Under the pieces are notes generated by a model. The model was given only the letters and a program-made list of their open reading frames with translations. It searched no databases and was not told where the DNA came from. DNA of 64,000 nucleotides from Bifidobacterium tibiigranuli (lineage in GTDB: Bacteria; Actinomycetota; Actinomycetes; Actinomycetales; Bifidobacteriaceae): assembly GCF_009371885.1 (NCBI RefSeq), contig NZ_QLZA01000010.1, positions 97,338 through 161,337 on the forward strand, in the 5' to 3' direction. Positions 16,623 through 26,195 of this stretch are shown piece after piece (position 1 is the first letter of the stretch; the number at the start of each line of letters is the position of its first letter). Both the position numbers and the translations under genes were made by a program.

Positions 16623-19220
16623 TCAACGCCCAAGCGTCATCAACCGCGTGGCTCCCATCGCGTCAAGGCACCAGGCGTTCTCGTAGGAGACCTCCCGCCA
16701 CTGCTTGTAGCGCCCGGTGGTGCCGCCATGACCCGCCTCAATCTCGATTTTGGCAATCACATCGACGCCGGCGGATTGCAGCCTGGCAATCCATTTGAGT
16801 GGCTCGACGACCAGCACGCGCGTGTCGTTCATCGAGGTGGTCACGAGGATCTTCGGGAAGCGCGCAACCGGATGCTCATCGCTCGGCGCGTTTTCATAGG
16901 GCGTGTACGACTTCATGTACTGGTACACCTGCTCGTCGTGCAGCGGGTCGCCCCACTCGTCCCATTCGGTGACGGTCAGCGGCAGCGAAGGGTCGAGTAT
17001 CGAGGTCAGCGCGTCCACGAAGGGCACATCCGCTTCGATGGCGGCAAAGCGCTCCGGCGCCATATTGGCAACGGCCCCCATGAGCAGGCCGCCCGCTGAC
17101 CCGCCATTGGCCACTGTCCGCGCCGGATCGACGTACCCGGCCTCCTGCAGTGCGGCGGTCACATCGACGAAATCCTCGAAGGAATGCTTCTTCTCAAGCC
17201 GTCGGCCATGCTCATACCAGGCGCGGCCCATTTCGCCGCCGCCACGGATATGCGGCACCGCGTAGAGTACGCCGCGATCAAGCAGGCTGATGCGGCCTGC
17301 GGAGAAACCAGGGTCCGAGCTGATCTCGTAGGCCCCATAGCCGGTGACGAACATCGGCATCGAAACGGCAGACCCGGCTGCTCCATGCGCGGCGATGCCG
17401 GCGCTGCTTCCTGGCACCGCATCCGGAGCCGGGGCCGAGATATGCCTGGGGCACGCGGCCAGCCGGGGCATCGCCTCGGTGCGCCAGACGAGCGAAACCG
17501 GCACATCCTCCCCGTCACGCACCTTCACCCAGACGCGGCGCTCCGAGTAGTTGCGCGCATCAAAGCCGCCAAGCACCTGCGCGCGCTTGAGCAAGACATC
17601 CTCGCCGGTGGCGGGGTCCAACTCGTGCAGCTCGGCTGGCCGCGTGTAGCTGCCAAACGAATAGCGCATGCGCGGCGCGTCGTATGACGGATTGCCGCCG
17701 GTGCCGAAGGAATACAGCCGCCTCGGCTCTTTGGGCCTCAGTTTCGCGGCTTCACCGGATTCACCAGCTTCACCAGTCGCGCTGGCTTTCTGCGGCTCAT
17801 TCGCACGCTCATTGCTGCCCTCGCCATCCTGCGATTCATCTTCCTGTGGCTCGATCTCCCGAAAGCGCCACGGCCTACCGGCAAGGAAGTCCTGCGCGGC
17901 GTCCTGCTTGGTCATCACGGCCACATGCGGCAGGCTGTTCGCGCGATACGACAGCGACACGAAGTGCCGGTGCAGCGCAATACCTTCGATGCCCAAGCCG
18001 CGCACGCCCTGCAGAATCGCCGGATTGCGGGGGTCGTAATACGGCGTGCAGACCGATTTGGTCGACGCCCCGGCCTCAAGCCGTTCGCCCTCCTTGCATC
18101 CGTACGGCGAGCCGACCGCGACCACGGTGCCTTCGCCGAGGCGGTATGGCGGCTCATGCGTGCGCATATCGATGACGTCGATCTCAAAATTCGGGTTGCA
18201 CGCATTGTGGTATACGACAGCGGGCGGTATGTCCTCGCCCTGCTCGCCTGCACCTTCGAAGCATGCAAAGCTCACATCGTACTCCACGTCATCCTGACGC
18301 GGAATGAAGACGCGGAACTCCCCCTCGGGCGTTGCCACAGGCAGCATCCACACCTCGCCGCTGGTCTTCGAGCTGGTGGCGATGACGATGTTCCGCTCGT
18401 CGAAGCTCAGGCCCACGCCCACCCAGAAACGCTCATCGTCTTCGCGGAACACCTCCACGTCCTCATCGACCGGCGTGCCGACATGATGCCGGCGAATCGC
18501 ATAGGGCCGCCAAGCGTCGTCAAGCACCGCATAGAACACCCACTGCGCGTCCGGCGTGAAACATGCCCCGCCGATGCCGTGCAGCACCTCCGGCAGCTCG
18601 GTGCCGTCGCGCAGATCGCGGATACGAAAGTCGTAGCGCTCGTCGCCGGCGATGTCGACGCCGTAGAGCAGCCAGCGCCCGTCCCGGCTCAAATCAAGAC
18701 CGCCCAGACGGAAGAAATCATGACCCTGCGCCTCAAGATTCGCGTCGAAGATGATCTCCTCGCCGCGCATCGAGCCGGGTTCGCCCTTCGGATCGACCTG
18801 CGGAGGGGTCCAGTCGTCGGGCCCGGCAATCGGGATGCGACATTGCGTGGCATACTGGCGCCCCTCCTGCGTGCGCACGAAGTACCAGAAGCCGTCGATG
18901 CGCGTCGGCACGGACATATCCGTCTCCTGCACGCGGGATTTGAGCTCGTCGAACAACGTCGCGCTCAAGCCCTGCAAACCCGCCGTGCGCGACTGGCAGT
19001 AGTCGTTCTGCGCGCTGACATAGTCGCGCACTTCGGCGGATTCCTTGTCGCGCATCCACTCGTAGGGGTCGTTGAACACGTCGCCGTGCATCGAGCGGAT
19101 ATGGTTGAGTTTTCTGGCTGCAGGCGGGCGCGTATCAGACGCGCCGGAACGTGAATCCGCCTTCGGATTATGCCGTGCCGTGTCTGTTCCCTCTTCAGCG
19201 ATGGTGGTGACAATGGTCAT
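16623..19220 (-). CDS. S9 family prolyl oligopeptidase / oligopeptidase B-like
   Basis: An 865-residue serine peptidase. The N-terminal beta-propeller includes DPYEWMRDKESAEVRDYV and FFRLGGLDLSRDGRWLLYGVD. The C-terminal alpha/beta-hydrolase domain has the nucleophile in VANGGSAGGLLMGAVANM, Asp in TTSMNDTRV and His in IEAGHGG. Oligopeptidase B cleaves short peptides after basic residues in the cytoplasm. It is some 170 residues longer than usual, partly from Glu/Gly/Ala-rich inserts near residues 480-520 (EDESQDGEGSNERANEPQK) and around 620. TATAAT (19234-19229) lies eight bases before the ATG. Confidence 0.9.
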   Translation of the reverse strand: MTIVTTIAEEGTDTARHNPKADSRSGASDTRPPAARKLNHIRSMHGDVFNDPYEWMRDKESAEVRDYVSAQNDYCQSRTAGLQGLSATLFDELKSRVQETDMSVPTRIDGFWYFVRTQEGRQYATQCRIPIAGPDDWTPPQVDPKGEPGSMRGEEIIFDANLEAQGHDFFRLGGLDLSRDGRWLLYGVDIAGDERYDFRIRDLRDGTELPEVLHGIGGACFTPDAQWVFYAVLDDAWRPYAIRRHHVGTPVDEDVEVFREDDERFWVGVGLSFDERNIVIATSSKTSGEVWMLPVATPEGEFRVFIPRQDDVEYDVSFACFEGAGEQGEDIPPAVVYHNACNPNFEIDVIDMRTHEPPYRLGEGTVVAVGSPYGCKEGERLEAGASTKSVCTPYYDPRNPAILQGVRGLGIEGIALHRHFVSLSYRANSLPHVAVMTKQDAAQDFLAGRPWRFREIEPQEDESQDGEGSNERANEPQKASATGEAGESGEAAKLRPKEPRRLYSFGTGGNPSYDAPRMRYSFGSYTRPAELHELDPATGEDVLLKRAQVLGGFDARNYSERRVWVKVRDGEDVPVSLVWRTEAMPRLAACPRHISAPAPDAVPGSSAGIAAHGAAGSAVSMPMFVTGYGAYEISSDPGFSAGRISLLDRGVLYAVPHIRGGGEMGRAWYEHGRRLEKKHSFEDFVDVTAALQEAGYVDPARTVANGGSAGGLLMGAVANMAPERFAAIEADVPFVDALTSILDPSLPLTVTEWDEWGDPLHDEQVYQYMKSYTPYENAPSDEHPVARFPKILVTTSMNDTRVLVVEPLKWIARLQSAGVDVIAKIEIEAGHGGTTGRYKQWREVSYENAWCLDAMGATRLMTLGR

Positions 19221-19355
19221 GCTGCCCGATTATACGACCCCGAGGTGCGCGCGAATCGACTTATGCGTCCAGCCGACCGCCATGCGCGTGATGTCGCTCA
19301 CACCGCAGGCAACGCTGCCCCATGCCAACGCTACCTCATGCCAACACCGTGTCCC

Positions 19356-19470
19356 CAGCGTACGTTTCCTGTCACCTTGCTGAAGGTCATATCGGAAAAC
19401 GTACGCTGAGCACGTGGCAGCGTACGTTTTCCAATACGGCCACTGCAAGCAATCAGGAAAACGTACGCTG
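19356..19470. repeat. Pair of 53-nt hairpin elements, period 62 nt
   Basis: Units at 19356-19408 and 19418-19470, both 53 nt, are bounded by CAGCGTACGTTTTCC-like left arms (the first lacks one T) and GGAAAACGTACGCTG right arms. A 9-nt spacer separates them. The right arm of unit 1 can also pair with the left arm of unit 2. The pair lies in the 287-nt gap between the oligopeptidase and App1 genes; apart from it and the oligopeptidase promoter nothing else is seen there. A second pair with the same geometry is at 55666-55780. Confidence 0.85.
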
Positions 19471-19507
19471 AGGAACCAACCACCTCAAAAAACGCGCTAC
19501 CGGCGCG

Positions 19508-20710
19508 CTACTGGAACTTCGCCAGATACGGCAGCATCGTCTTCATGAGGTTCGAGCCGGTCGTGCCGGTGAACACGGGCACGTCGGTGACCGGCACCGG
19601 CTGGGTCGTGGTCAGGCCCGCAACCGGCCCCAGCGGTGAGTATTCGCGCGGGCTGAGCTGGCGGATGCCGATGGCGAGCACCCGCCCAGGGTAGCGCCGC
19701 GCGATGGTGGCGTATGTGGTCGGGTCCTTCTGTCCGTCGTCACCGATGAGGATGAAGCGCATGTCGGGGAAATCCCCCATGAGCTGCTCGGCGAATTCGA
19801 GCTTGTGCTGCACGCCGGAGGGAATGAAGGTCTTGGGGCGCGGGTCAAGGTCGCGCAGCAGCAGCGGCCCCTGCGGGAAGCCCTGATCGGCGATGAAGTT
19901 GCGGATGGAGCTTTCGACGTTCCACGGCGAGGTCGACAGGTAGAAGAACGGCGCCTGGGGAAACATATCGGCGATCTTGTTGAACAGCACGCCCATGCCC
20001 GGCACCGAGCCGCGCTTTTTCGGATTCAGCAGCAGCAGATTGTAGGCCGCGCGCAGCGGCGACGGCGCCTGCGTCACCATAATCGTGTCGTCGACGTCCG
20101 AGATCACGCCGATCGGCGTGCCCGGGGCGATGGTGAACAGCTGCGAGGCGACAGGCTTGCGATGGGCCACCTGATAGGACACGGTGTGGATGCCCGGTTC
20201 GAGCCGACGCTCGGCCACCAGATCGAGGTAGCCCGAAACGTCGGAGATGATGGTCTCGCCGCTGCGATCCCTGCCACTGTCGACCCGATCATAGACCTCG
20301 GAGCTGCCGATTTGCACGGTGGTGAGCGGCGCTTCGTCGATTGCGATTCTGACGTTCGTGGCTGGCGCGGGGACCATGAGCATCGCCCGCAGACCGCGGA
20401 CCAGTCTGCCCGGTTCGCTGCGCACCGGCGCGTATACGGTCCGGCAGATCAGTCGCGAGTAGTCGTCAGTGCCGTACCCGACATAGGGCTCGACATTCGG
20501 ACGCCAGTTAAGGTATTTGCCGATGGCGCTGGACACCCGTATCCACGCGCCGAAGCCGGCGACGATCAGCGAACGCATGGAACGGATGAGCAGCGGCTTG
20601 TCCTCGAAGCGCTCATGGCGCGAGGCTGCGTCGAAGGTCGTGACGACCCGCCGCACCGGGATGGGCACGGTGGCCATGTCGTCGGGTTCGAGCTCGTCTT
20701 GTGCAGTCAT
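19508..20710 (-). CDS. App1-type phosphatidate phosphatase domain protein (DUF2183)
   Basis: A 400-residue protein with a C-terminal App1/DUF2183 catalytic domain of the HAD-like type. The catalytic DVDDT (residues 205-209) lies in PIGVISDVDDTIMV, followed by FFYLSTSPWNV and the acidic ILIGDDGQKDP motif. Yeast App1 dephosphorylates phosphatidate; bacterial members act on unknown, presumably lipid or phosphate-ester, substrates. The N-terminal half (YVGYGTDDYSRLICRTVYAP) is typical of actinobacterial members. GGAGAGA precedes the ATG. GcvH lies upstream, in the same direction, without evident coupling. Confidence 0.88.
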   Translation of the reverse strand: MTAQDELEPDDMATVPIPVRRVVTTFDAASRHERFEDKPLLIRSMRSLIVAGFGAWIRVSSAIGKYLNWRPNVEPYVGYGTDDYSRLICRTVYAPVRSEPGRLVRGLRAMLMVPAPATNVRIAIDEAPLTTVQIGSSEVYDRVDSGRDRSGETIISDVSGYLDLVAERRLEPGIHTVSYQVAHRKPVASQLFTIAPGTPIGVISDVDDTIMVTQAPSPLRAAYNLLLLNPKKRGSVPGMGVLFNKIADMFPQAPFFYLSTSPWNVESSIRNFIADQGFPQGPLLLRDLDPRPKTFIPSGVQHKLEFAEQLMGDFPDMRFILIGDDGQKDPTTYATIARRYPGRVLAIGIRQLSPREYSPLGPVAGLTTTQPVPVTDVPVFTGTTGSNLMKTMLPYLAKFQ

Positions 20711-20786
20711 ATTCTCTCCATATGCGCGGCCCTAGGGACTGTGGATTCAAGGAGTTGATTCAAGGAGTTGTGAAATTATTCGATCA

Positions 20787-21191
20787 TTATCTGATCATCG
20801 CGCCGTATTCGTCGGCACTGAGCAGCTGCGGCTCGTCATCGTCCAAGTCCACTTTCAGGATCCACCCCTCGCCATAGGGATCGTTCGTGATCACGCTGGG
20901 ATCGTCGGAGGCATCGCGATTCACGTAGCGCACAACCCCCGCCACCGGGCACACCAGCGGTTCGACGGCCTTGGCCGATTCCAGCTCCACGATCTCATCG
21001 CCTGCCTCGACGCGCGTGCCGACCTCCGGCAGATCGAGGAACACCAGCTCGCCCATCTGGTTCGCAGCGTACTCGGTCACGCCAATCAACGCGGGGCTCA
21101 CCGAGTCATCCACCCACACATGCTCGGTGGAATACTGCAGATGATCGGGGACGTCAAGCTTCGCTGGCTTGTCTTCGGTGTTTGCACTCAT
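20787..21191 (-). CDS. gcvH: Glycine cleavage system H-like lipoyl carrier protein
   Basis: A 134-residue lipoyl-domain protein. The N-terminal LQYSTEHVWVD and the lipoylation site ELESAKAVEPL, with K74 as acceptor, are characteristic of GcvH. In the glycine cleavage complex it shuttles the aminomethyl group, but no gcvP, gcvT or lipoamide dehydrogenase gene is in this window. The lipoate ligase at 13.1 kb is its likely modifying enzyme. A stand-alone role as lipoyl carrier is possible but only inferred. The Lys region reads ESAKA rather than the common ESVKA. Confidence 0.9.
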   Translation of the reverse strand: MSANTEDKPAKLDVPDHLQYSTEHVWVDDSVSPALIGVTEYAANQMGELVFLDLPEVGTRVEAGDEIVELESAKAVEPLVCPVAGVVRYVNRDASDDPSVITNDPYGEGWILKVDLDDDEPQLLSADEYGAMIR

Positions 21192-21321
21192 GGCTCACCA
21201 GCCTAGCGTCCCTGCATTACATAACGCTGACACGCCCTGCGTACCTACGTAAAGCTGGCAAGCTCCCGTGCGCATGCATCCGCACGTATACGCGCGATAT
21301 AGCTATATGGCTGATGCGCCC

Positions 21322-22941
21322 CTAGCGCACCGCGCCGGACGGCTGGGCACCGATCACCTGGACGAGAGTGCCCTCAGGGCAGTTGTCGTAGATCCACTGC
21401 GCATCCTGCTCGTACATGTTGACGCATCCGTGCGAGCCGTTGTTGGAGGGGTCGCCGCTTGCGATGCCGCCGTAGTTCCAGTCGGCGGTATGGAAGCCCT
21501 CGCCGCCGTTGAAGTAGCTCACCCATTTCACGCCGGGCGAGAGGTAGTGCGAGCCATCGTCGTTGAGCCCGCGCATGTCCTGCGAGGCATACCGCAGGTC
21601 GATGAAGAAGTTGCCGCTGTCGGTTTCATGGTTGCCTGAGCGCCCGGTGCATACCAGGAAGGTCTTCACCGGCGTATCGCCGCGGTACACGGTCGCGGTC
21701 TGCGAGGACTTGTCGACGACGATGCGATATTCGGGCTTGACCTGCTTGGTGTCGTATTTGGTCACATCCGCCTCGGCCTGGATGGTGGCCGGCTTGCCCG
21801 CATCGAGCGCCTGCACCACCTGCTGCGCCACGGCGTCGGTGTTCTTGATTGCCACTCCGTTGACGCCCGGCGTCTTCGTGGCCAGCACCGTGCCCGCATC
21901 GTTGACGATGTCCTCTTGCGTGACCTTCTGCTGATTGAGCTGCGCGGGCAGATCCTTGGCCATATACGCGCTGACCGCCGTCTTGTCGTAGCTTACGGCG
22001 ATGGTGCCGGCGGAGGGGTCTGCGTCCGTTTTAATCCATGAAGCGACGACATCGGCTGGTATCACGAATGATTTGGCGTCGCCGTTGTTGACGGTTATCG
22101 TATTCGCGAGACGCTGGTTCGCCTGATCGGCAGTTTGCTGCGCAGCCGCGACGGGAATCGGCGTGGTGACATTGCTGTAGGCCACAGCCACCGTGGTCGG
22201 CTGACCCGGCGTGGCGATCATGGCGTCCACGGCCTTGTCGACCGGTGCCGACACTGGTGCCTTGCCGTCTTTGCCCGGAGACACGTTGAACTGCTTGGCG
22301 TTGCCGTCGAAGGCGATGGTGGAGGGCACTGCGCGGTCCGACTCGGCGATGAAGGTCTTGGTCAGGTAGGTGGATGCGGCGAGCTTGTCGGGCTTTGCAG
22401 CCAGCGCGACCGACTCATGGGAGAAGGGGTTGAGCCTGTTGAAATCGTTGCTGCTCTTGGCATCAAGAATATTGTTCACCGTCGTATCGGTGTTGACCTG
22501 CACGCCGAGATCGCGCAGCGAGGCATTGGCCTTCTTGCCGGAGTTGTCGCTCACCGCAATCGTCGAATGCACGACTGCAGCGTTGACCGTGTTCTTCAGT
22601 TCGGCAGCCGTCTTGCCCATCACCGATACGCCGCCGAAGGTGACGCCCGGAGCCGCTTTGTCTTGGAAGTACCAGCGCGCGCCGAAGAAGGATCCAATCG
22701 CAAGCACGATAAGCGCGGCCAGAATGCTCAGCGCCACGATAAGCGCGGCCCTGCTGCGTTTGCGCGGCATGGCGAGCGCGGCGGTATCTGCTGGCAGCTG
22801 CGCATCCCACGCGCCAAGCGGGAGGAACGCTTCCGTGCGTTCGCCGGCCGACGGAAAACCGTCTGTGGAGGCATTTTGGTATGCGGGAATCCTGCCCGTC
22901 TGATCGGGCATGAATCCCTGTCCTTCAGTAGCGCTCGTCAC
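21322..22941 (-). CDS. L,D-transpeptidase (YkuD) with membrane anchor
   Basis: A 539-residue cell-wall enzyme. A cytoplasmic N-terminus of about 60 residues leads to one TM helix (ALIVALSILAALIVLAIGSF), then PG_binding_4-like modules (GVTFGGVSVMGKTAAELK and a second copy) and the C-terminal YkuD domain YRIVVDKSSQTATVYRGD. The active site is HTADW followed by SHGCVNM. It would make 3-3 cross-links or attach proteins in peptidoglycan. The GTG at 22941 is 6 nt after GAAAGGA and was preferred to an upstream GTG. The short gap to nudC holds a GCACGC/GCGTGC hairpin that may terminate nudC. Confidence 0.92.
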   Translation of the reverse strand: MTSATEGQGFMPDQTGRIPAYQNASTDGFPSAGERTEAFLPLGAWDAQLPADTAALAMPRKRSRAALIVALSILAALIVLAIGSFFGARWYFQDKAAPGVTFGGVSVMGKTAAELKNTVNAAVVHSTIAVSDNSGKKANASLRDLGVQVNTDTTVNNILDAKSSNDFNRLNPFSHESVALAAKPDKLAASTYLTKTFIAESDRAVPSTIAFDGNAKQFNVSPGKDGKAPVSAPVDKAVDAMIATPGQPTTVAVAYSNVTTPIPVAAAQQTADQANQRLANTITVNNGDAKSFVIPADVVASWIKTDADPSAGTIAVSYDKTAVSAYMAKDLPAQLNQQKVTQEDIVNDAGTVLATKTPGVNGVAIKNTDAVAQQVVQALDAGKPATIQAEADVTKYDTKQVKPEYRIVVDKSSQTATVYRGDTPVKTFLVCTGRSGNHETDSGNFFIDLRYASQDMRGLNDDGSHYLSPGVKWVSYFNGGEGFHTADWNYGGIASGDPSNNGSHGCVNMYEQDAQWIYDNCPEGTLVQVIGAQPSGAVR

Positions 22942-23026
22942 GTCGTATCCTTTCCCTCTCACTCCGGGGAATTGTATGCCTATCTTATGACCTGAAATGC
23001 ACGCCGTCTCAGCTGTGAGCGTGCTT

Positions 23027-24241
23027 TCACAGCTCGCGTCCGTACCATTCCTCGATCATGTACCGCGCGATAGTGGCCTTGCCGGGAGCCTGTATGCGGC
23101 CGGTGGCCAGCTCGGCGGTGTATTCATCACGGGTCAGCCAACGGGCTTCGGCAGTTTCGATGTCATCCACCGTGATTTCGGTGCTGGCTGCACGGGCCTT
23201 GAACGCCACCATCAGCGAGGAGGGGAACGGCCAGGGCTGCGAGCCAAGGTAGCGCACCTCGCCCACATCCACGCCGACCTCCTCCTTGGCTTCGCGCCGG
23301 CAGGCATGCTCAAGATTCTCACCGGCCTCGACGAAGCCTGCGGAAACGGAGAACAGCCGCGAATCGCCCCACGCCTTGTTGTGCTGGAGCAGCAGCCGAT
23401 CCTGTGCGTCCACGATGGCGGTGATCACCGCCGGCTCGACGCGCGGGAACAGCGTGCGGTTGCCGTCCGCCTCGTTGTCGCAGCGCTGGGCCCACCCGCC
23501 CATCGCCGGCTGCACCGCAGCCCCACAGCTCGGGCAGAAGCGCTGGCGGGCGTGCCACAGGCTCAGCGCGCTGGCATTGGTGGCCTGGCCGGACTCCCGG
23601 GCCGAGGCATGCGGGACGAAAGCGCGGATATCAACCCAGTCGAAGCGGTCCGCCGCCTGTTCAAGCAGCGATGCGCTAGGCTTTGCAGCCCGCCCGTCAA
23701 GGCCATTGTCCGGGTCGAAGGCGTCGTCGGCACCTTCATGCGCGGCGTCCGGCGCGATGCTGTGCGAGGGGCCTTGCGAGCCGTCGAACATCCGCGTCAG
23801 ATCCAAGGCGATGGCATGGCGGCGGGTATGGCGGCGGGTATTGGCTAATCGGGTGCCAGCGGTACTGGCTTCGCTCCCGTACGCGCCGAGATAGATCGCG
23901 ATGATTTCTGGATGCGCCGCAAGATCGTCCAGGATATACCGGCCAGGCAGCTCGGCGAGCCGCATGCGGGCAACGTCATAGCCGCCCAAGCGCCCTTGGC
24001 CGTGCGGGACCGCCACCTTCCCATCGCGCACGAGCATGACCGAGGTCGCCGACGATTCCGGCCCACGCAGCAGGGCCTGAATGAGCCCGGGCTCGTCCCT
24101 TCGCGTGGTGTCGTAATCGATGTCGCCCTGAGCCAGCGGGAGGAATGGCAGCGTCTGTGTGAGCGCCAATGAAGAAAACCCCGATGTAGAAAACCCTGAT
24201 GAAGAAAGCCCTGATGAAAACATCGTTGATTCCATCGTCAT
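23027..24241 (-). CDS. nudC: NAD+ diphosphatase / NADH pyrophosphatase, NudC-like
   Basis: A 404-residue Nudix hydrolase. The Nudix box GFVEAGENLEHACRREAKEEVGV is followed by the NudC-specific SQPWPFPSSLM. It would hydrolyse NAD(H) to NMN(H) and AMP and may act on NAD-capped RNA. The zinc-ribbon is incomplete: CPSCG and a later RC are present, but the fourth Cys is replaced (RCDNE). The first 25 residues are a degenerate Ser/Gly/Phe repeat and another acidic insert lies near residues 155-185. Its ATG overlaps the stop of the upstream hydrolase (TGATG), so the two are coupled; an ATG two codons later is equally possible. Confidence 0.9.
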   Translation of the reverse strand: MTMESTMFSSGLSSSGFSTSGFSSLALTQTLPFLPLAQGDIDYDTTRRDEPGLIQALLRGPESSATSVMLVRDGKVAVPHGQGRLGGYDVARMRLAELPGRYILDDLAAHPEIIAIYLGAYGSEASTAGTRLANTRRHTRRHAIALDLTRMFDGSQGPSHSIAPDAAHEGADDAFDPDNGLDGRAAKPSASLLEQAADRFDWVDIRAFVPHASARESGQATNASALSLWHARQRFCPSCGAAVQPAMGGWAQRCDNEADGNRTLFPRVEPAVITAIVDAQDRLLLQHNKAWGDSRLFSVSAGFVEAGENLEHACRREAKEEVGVDVGEVRYLGSQPWPFPSSLMVAFKARAASTEITVDDIETAEARWLTRDEYTAELATGRIQAPGKATIARYMIEEWYGREL

Positions 24242-25125
24242 CAGCCTTTCACCACGCGCCGCATGAGGTCCGCCAGAGCCTGGGCCACGGCGGCCGGCTG
24301 CTCGACGGCGCTGAAATGGCCGCAGTCCTCGATCTCAGTGACTGCGGGGCTGGTGCCCGTCAGCATCGGCACGAAACCGCGCATCGCCTGCAGCGAGGGA
24401 TCCAGCGTGCCGCACACCACGGCGGCCGGAACCGTGATCGCTGCAAGCTGATCGGTGAAGTCGGGCCGTCCGGCCGCCATGCGCTGTCGCCAAGCGATGC
24501 CATCCGGGCTCTGCTCATGAATCCACCGTGTGAACAGGTCGACGCACTGCGGCGAGCGTTTGAACGCCGAATCGCCCGGCTGCGGCACCGCGAAATGCAT
24601 CACCGGTTCGACGGTCTGCTCGTCCTCGCAGCGCTGCGCGATGGCCAGCCGATTCGCGCGCGCCTGGGGCGCGTCCGGGCTGGGCTGAGTGTCGCACAAG
24701 GCGATTCCCGCCAGCACCTCCGGGTGCCGTTTGACGATATCCATCACCACATAGCCGCCCATCGACAGGCCGACGAATACGGCCTTCCTGAATCCCGCCT
24801 GCCGCACCAGCTCGACGTAGGCATCAGCGACCATATCGAGCGCCTGCGCATACGAGCCATCCCCGTTGACCTCGCCGGTTTCGCCGGCGTTGGGCACCGG
24901 GCAGGTGCCCGCGCCTGGCATATCGGGCGCCCAGATGGCGAACGGCGCCAGCCCTGCCTCGTCGCTGAGCTGCGCGATAAGCGGCGCGCAGTCGTCCCAC
25001 ATGCGGTGGTCGATCGGGAAGGCGTGCACCAGTACCAGCGGCGTGTCCGCGCCCGGCTCTGCGTCTCCTAATTCCTTGTCAGCCAACTGGTGGCGGTATA
25101 TGGTGTTCTGCAGCGATATGGCCAT
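24241..25125 (-). CDS. Alpha/beta hydrolase
   Basis: A 294-residue hydrolase. The oxyanion region is LVLVHAFPIDHRMWDDC, the nucleophile elbow GLSMGGY, the acid CGTLDPS and the His DCGHFSAVEQP. The substrate is unknown; homologues act as esterases or on small cyclic or ester metabolites. It is translationally coupled to nudC (1-nt overlap), so it may take part in the same nucleotide/cofactor housekeeping, although no sequence evidence ties its substrate to NAD. It has an Asp/Gly-rich loop near residues 85-92 but is otherwise of normal length. Confidence 0.87.
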   Translation of the reverse strand: MAISLQNTIYRHQLADKELGDAEPGADTPLVLVHAFPIDHRMWDDCAPLIAQLSDEAGLAPFAIWAPDMPGAGTCPVPNAGETGEVNGDGSYAQALDMVADAYVELVRQAGFRKAVFVGLSMGGYVVMDIVKRHPEVLAGIALCDTQPSPDAPQARANRLAIAQRCEDEQTVEPVMHFAVPQPGDSAFKRSPQCVDLFTRWIHEQSPDGIAWRQRMAAGRPDFTDQLAAITVPAAVVCGTLDPSLQAMRGFVPMLTGTSPAVTEIEDCGHFSAVEQPAAVAQALADLMRRVVKG

Positions 25126-25296
25126 TGCCTCGCGTCTCCCTTCCCGTGCGAGCGCTTATGTGGTGCGCGTCGCATAGCATTCGTGCATTATCTTCACATC
25201 TGTGCCCTATTTACATCCATGTCCCAACGGTATTCATATCCGTCGCGCGCGCCGCGCCCGGCTGCCGCTCCGTTGCCGCGCCGCTTCCCGCTTGGT

Positions 25297-25920
25297 TCAG
25301 CGCCCGACCCATGCCAAGGCCCTGCGCACGATATCGCCCTGCCCGTTCGCCATCTGCTGGATGAAAGTTTCGATGCGCACCCCTTCCGGATCGCACCACT
25401 CCACGTCCAAGGTCTCGTCCTGCGGCTTGCAGTCGCCGGGAATCGGCACCACATAGCACAGCGCGACCGTATGCTGGCGCGGGTCATAATACGGCGACAC
25501 GCCTGGGGTCGGGAAGAATTCGGCCACATGGAAAGGCTGCAGAGCCACCGGCAGCTCCGGGATGGCGATATCGCCGAGATCCTTGGCGATATTGCGCGCA
25601 ATGGCCTCGCGCAGCGTCTCGTGGTAGAGCACGCGACCGGCGATGAGCGTGCGTTCCACCGAGCCGTCATCGCCCACATGCAGCAGGGAGCCGACCTGCG
25701 AGACGCGCCCCAGCTCATCGGTGCGCACCGGAACAACCTGGACATAGACCATTGGAATCTGCCGACGCATGCGGTCGATGTCTTCTCGGGAAAGCCATCC
25801 GGGAGGGTTGCCGTGGGAACCGCGCACGAAATCCTCAGGGGTTATGCCATCGAATTCCCCGCGGCGACGGCTCGCGTCGAAGTCATCGTCGTCGGGCACC
25901 TCATCATTCAGGACTTGCAT
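25297..25920 (-). CDS. DUF4916 (Nudix-superfamily) protein
   Basis: A 207-residue protein of the actinobacterial DUF4916 group. An acidic N-terminal 40 residues (EVPDDDDFDASRRRGEFDG) precede GWLSREDIDRMRRQIPMVYV and the degenerate Nudix-like segment GRVLYHETLREAIARNIAKD. FFPTPGVSPYYDPRQHTVAL and VEWCDPEGV are also characteristic. Key Nudix Glu residues are partly missing, so enzymatic activity is uncertain. GATAAT (25932-25927) ends seven bases before the ATG, and GGAGGA abuts the ATG too closely to serve as a ribosome-binding site, so the message is probably leaderless. It is divergent from thioredoxin. Confidence 0.8.
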   Translation of the reverse strand: MQVLNDEVPDDDDFDASRRRGEFDGITPEDFVRGSHGNPPGWLSREDIDRMRRQIPMVYVQVVPVRTDELGRVSQVGSLLHVGDDGSVERTLIAGRVLYHETLREAIARNIAKDLGDIAIPELPVALQPFHVAEFFPTPGVSPYYDPRQHTVALCYVVPIPGDCKPQDETLDVEWCDPEGVRIETFIQQMANGQGDIVRRALAWVGR

Positions 25921-26195
25921 TCCTCCATTATCGCCCGCATAGCGCCACCGAATGCAAACGATTGGTAAAATCTCCGAATATTCACGACATTCATGCGCAA
26001 TTTGGCTTGTGCGCTCTGTCTCGCGAGCTATGGCCTGTGCGGTTCGGGTCGCTGTCCGCCACGCCGATGCGCTGCGGACATGCCACTGGCACGCCCACCG
26101 GGCTTCGTCTTAGAGCGAAGCCGACTCGCGTGTTTGTTGAGTGGTGCTGGAATGCTAGAAGCCAGCGTAAACGGCGCGATATGGAAGGAGCCATT

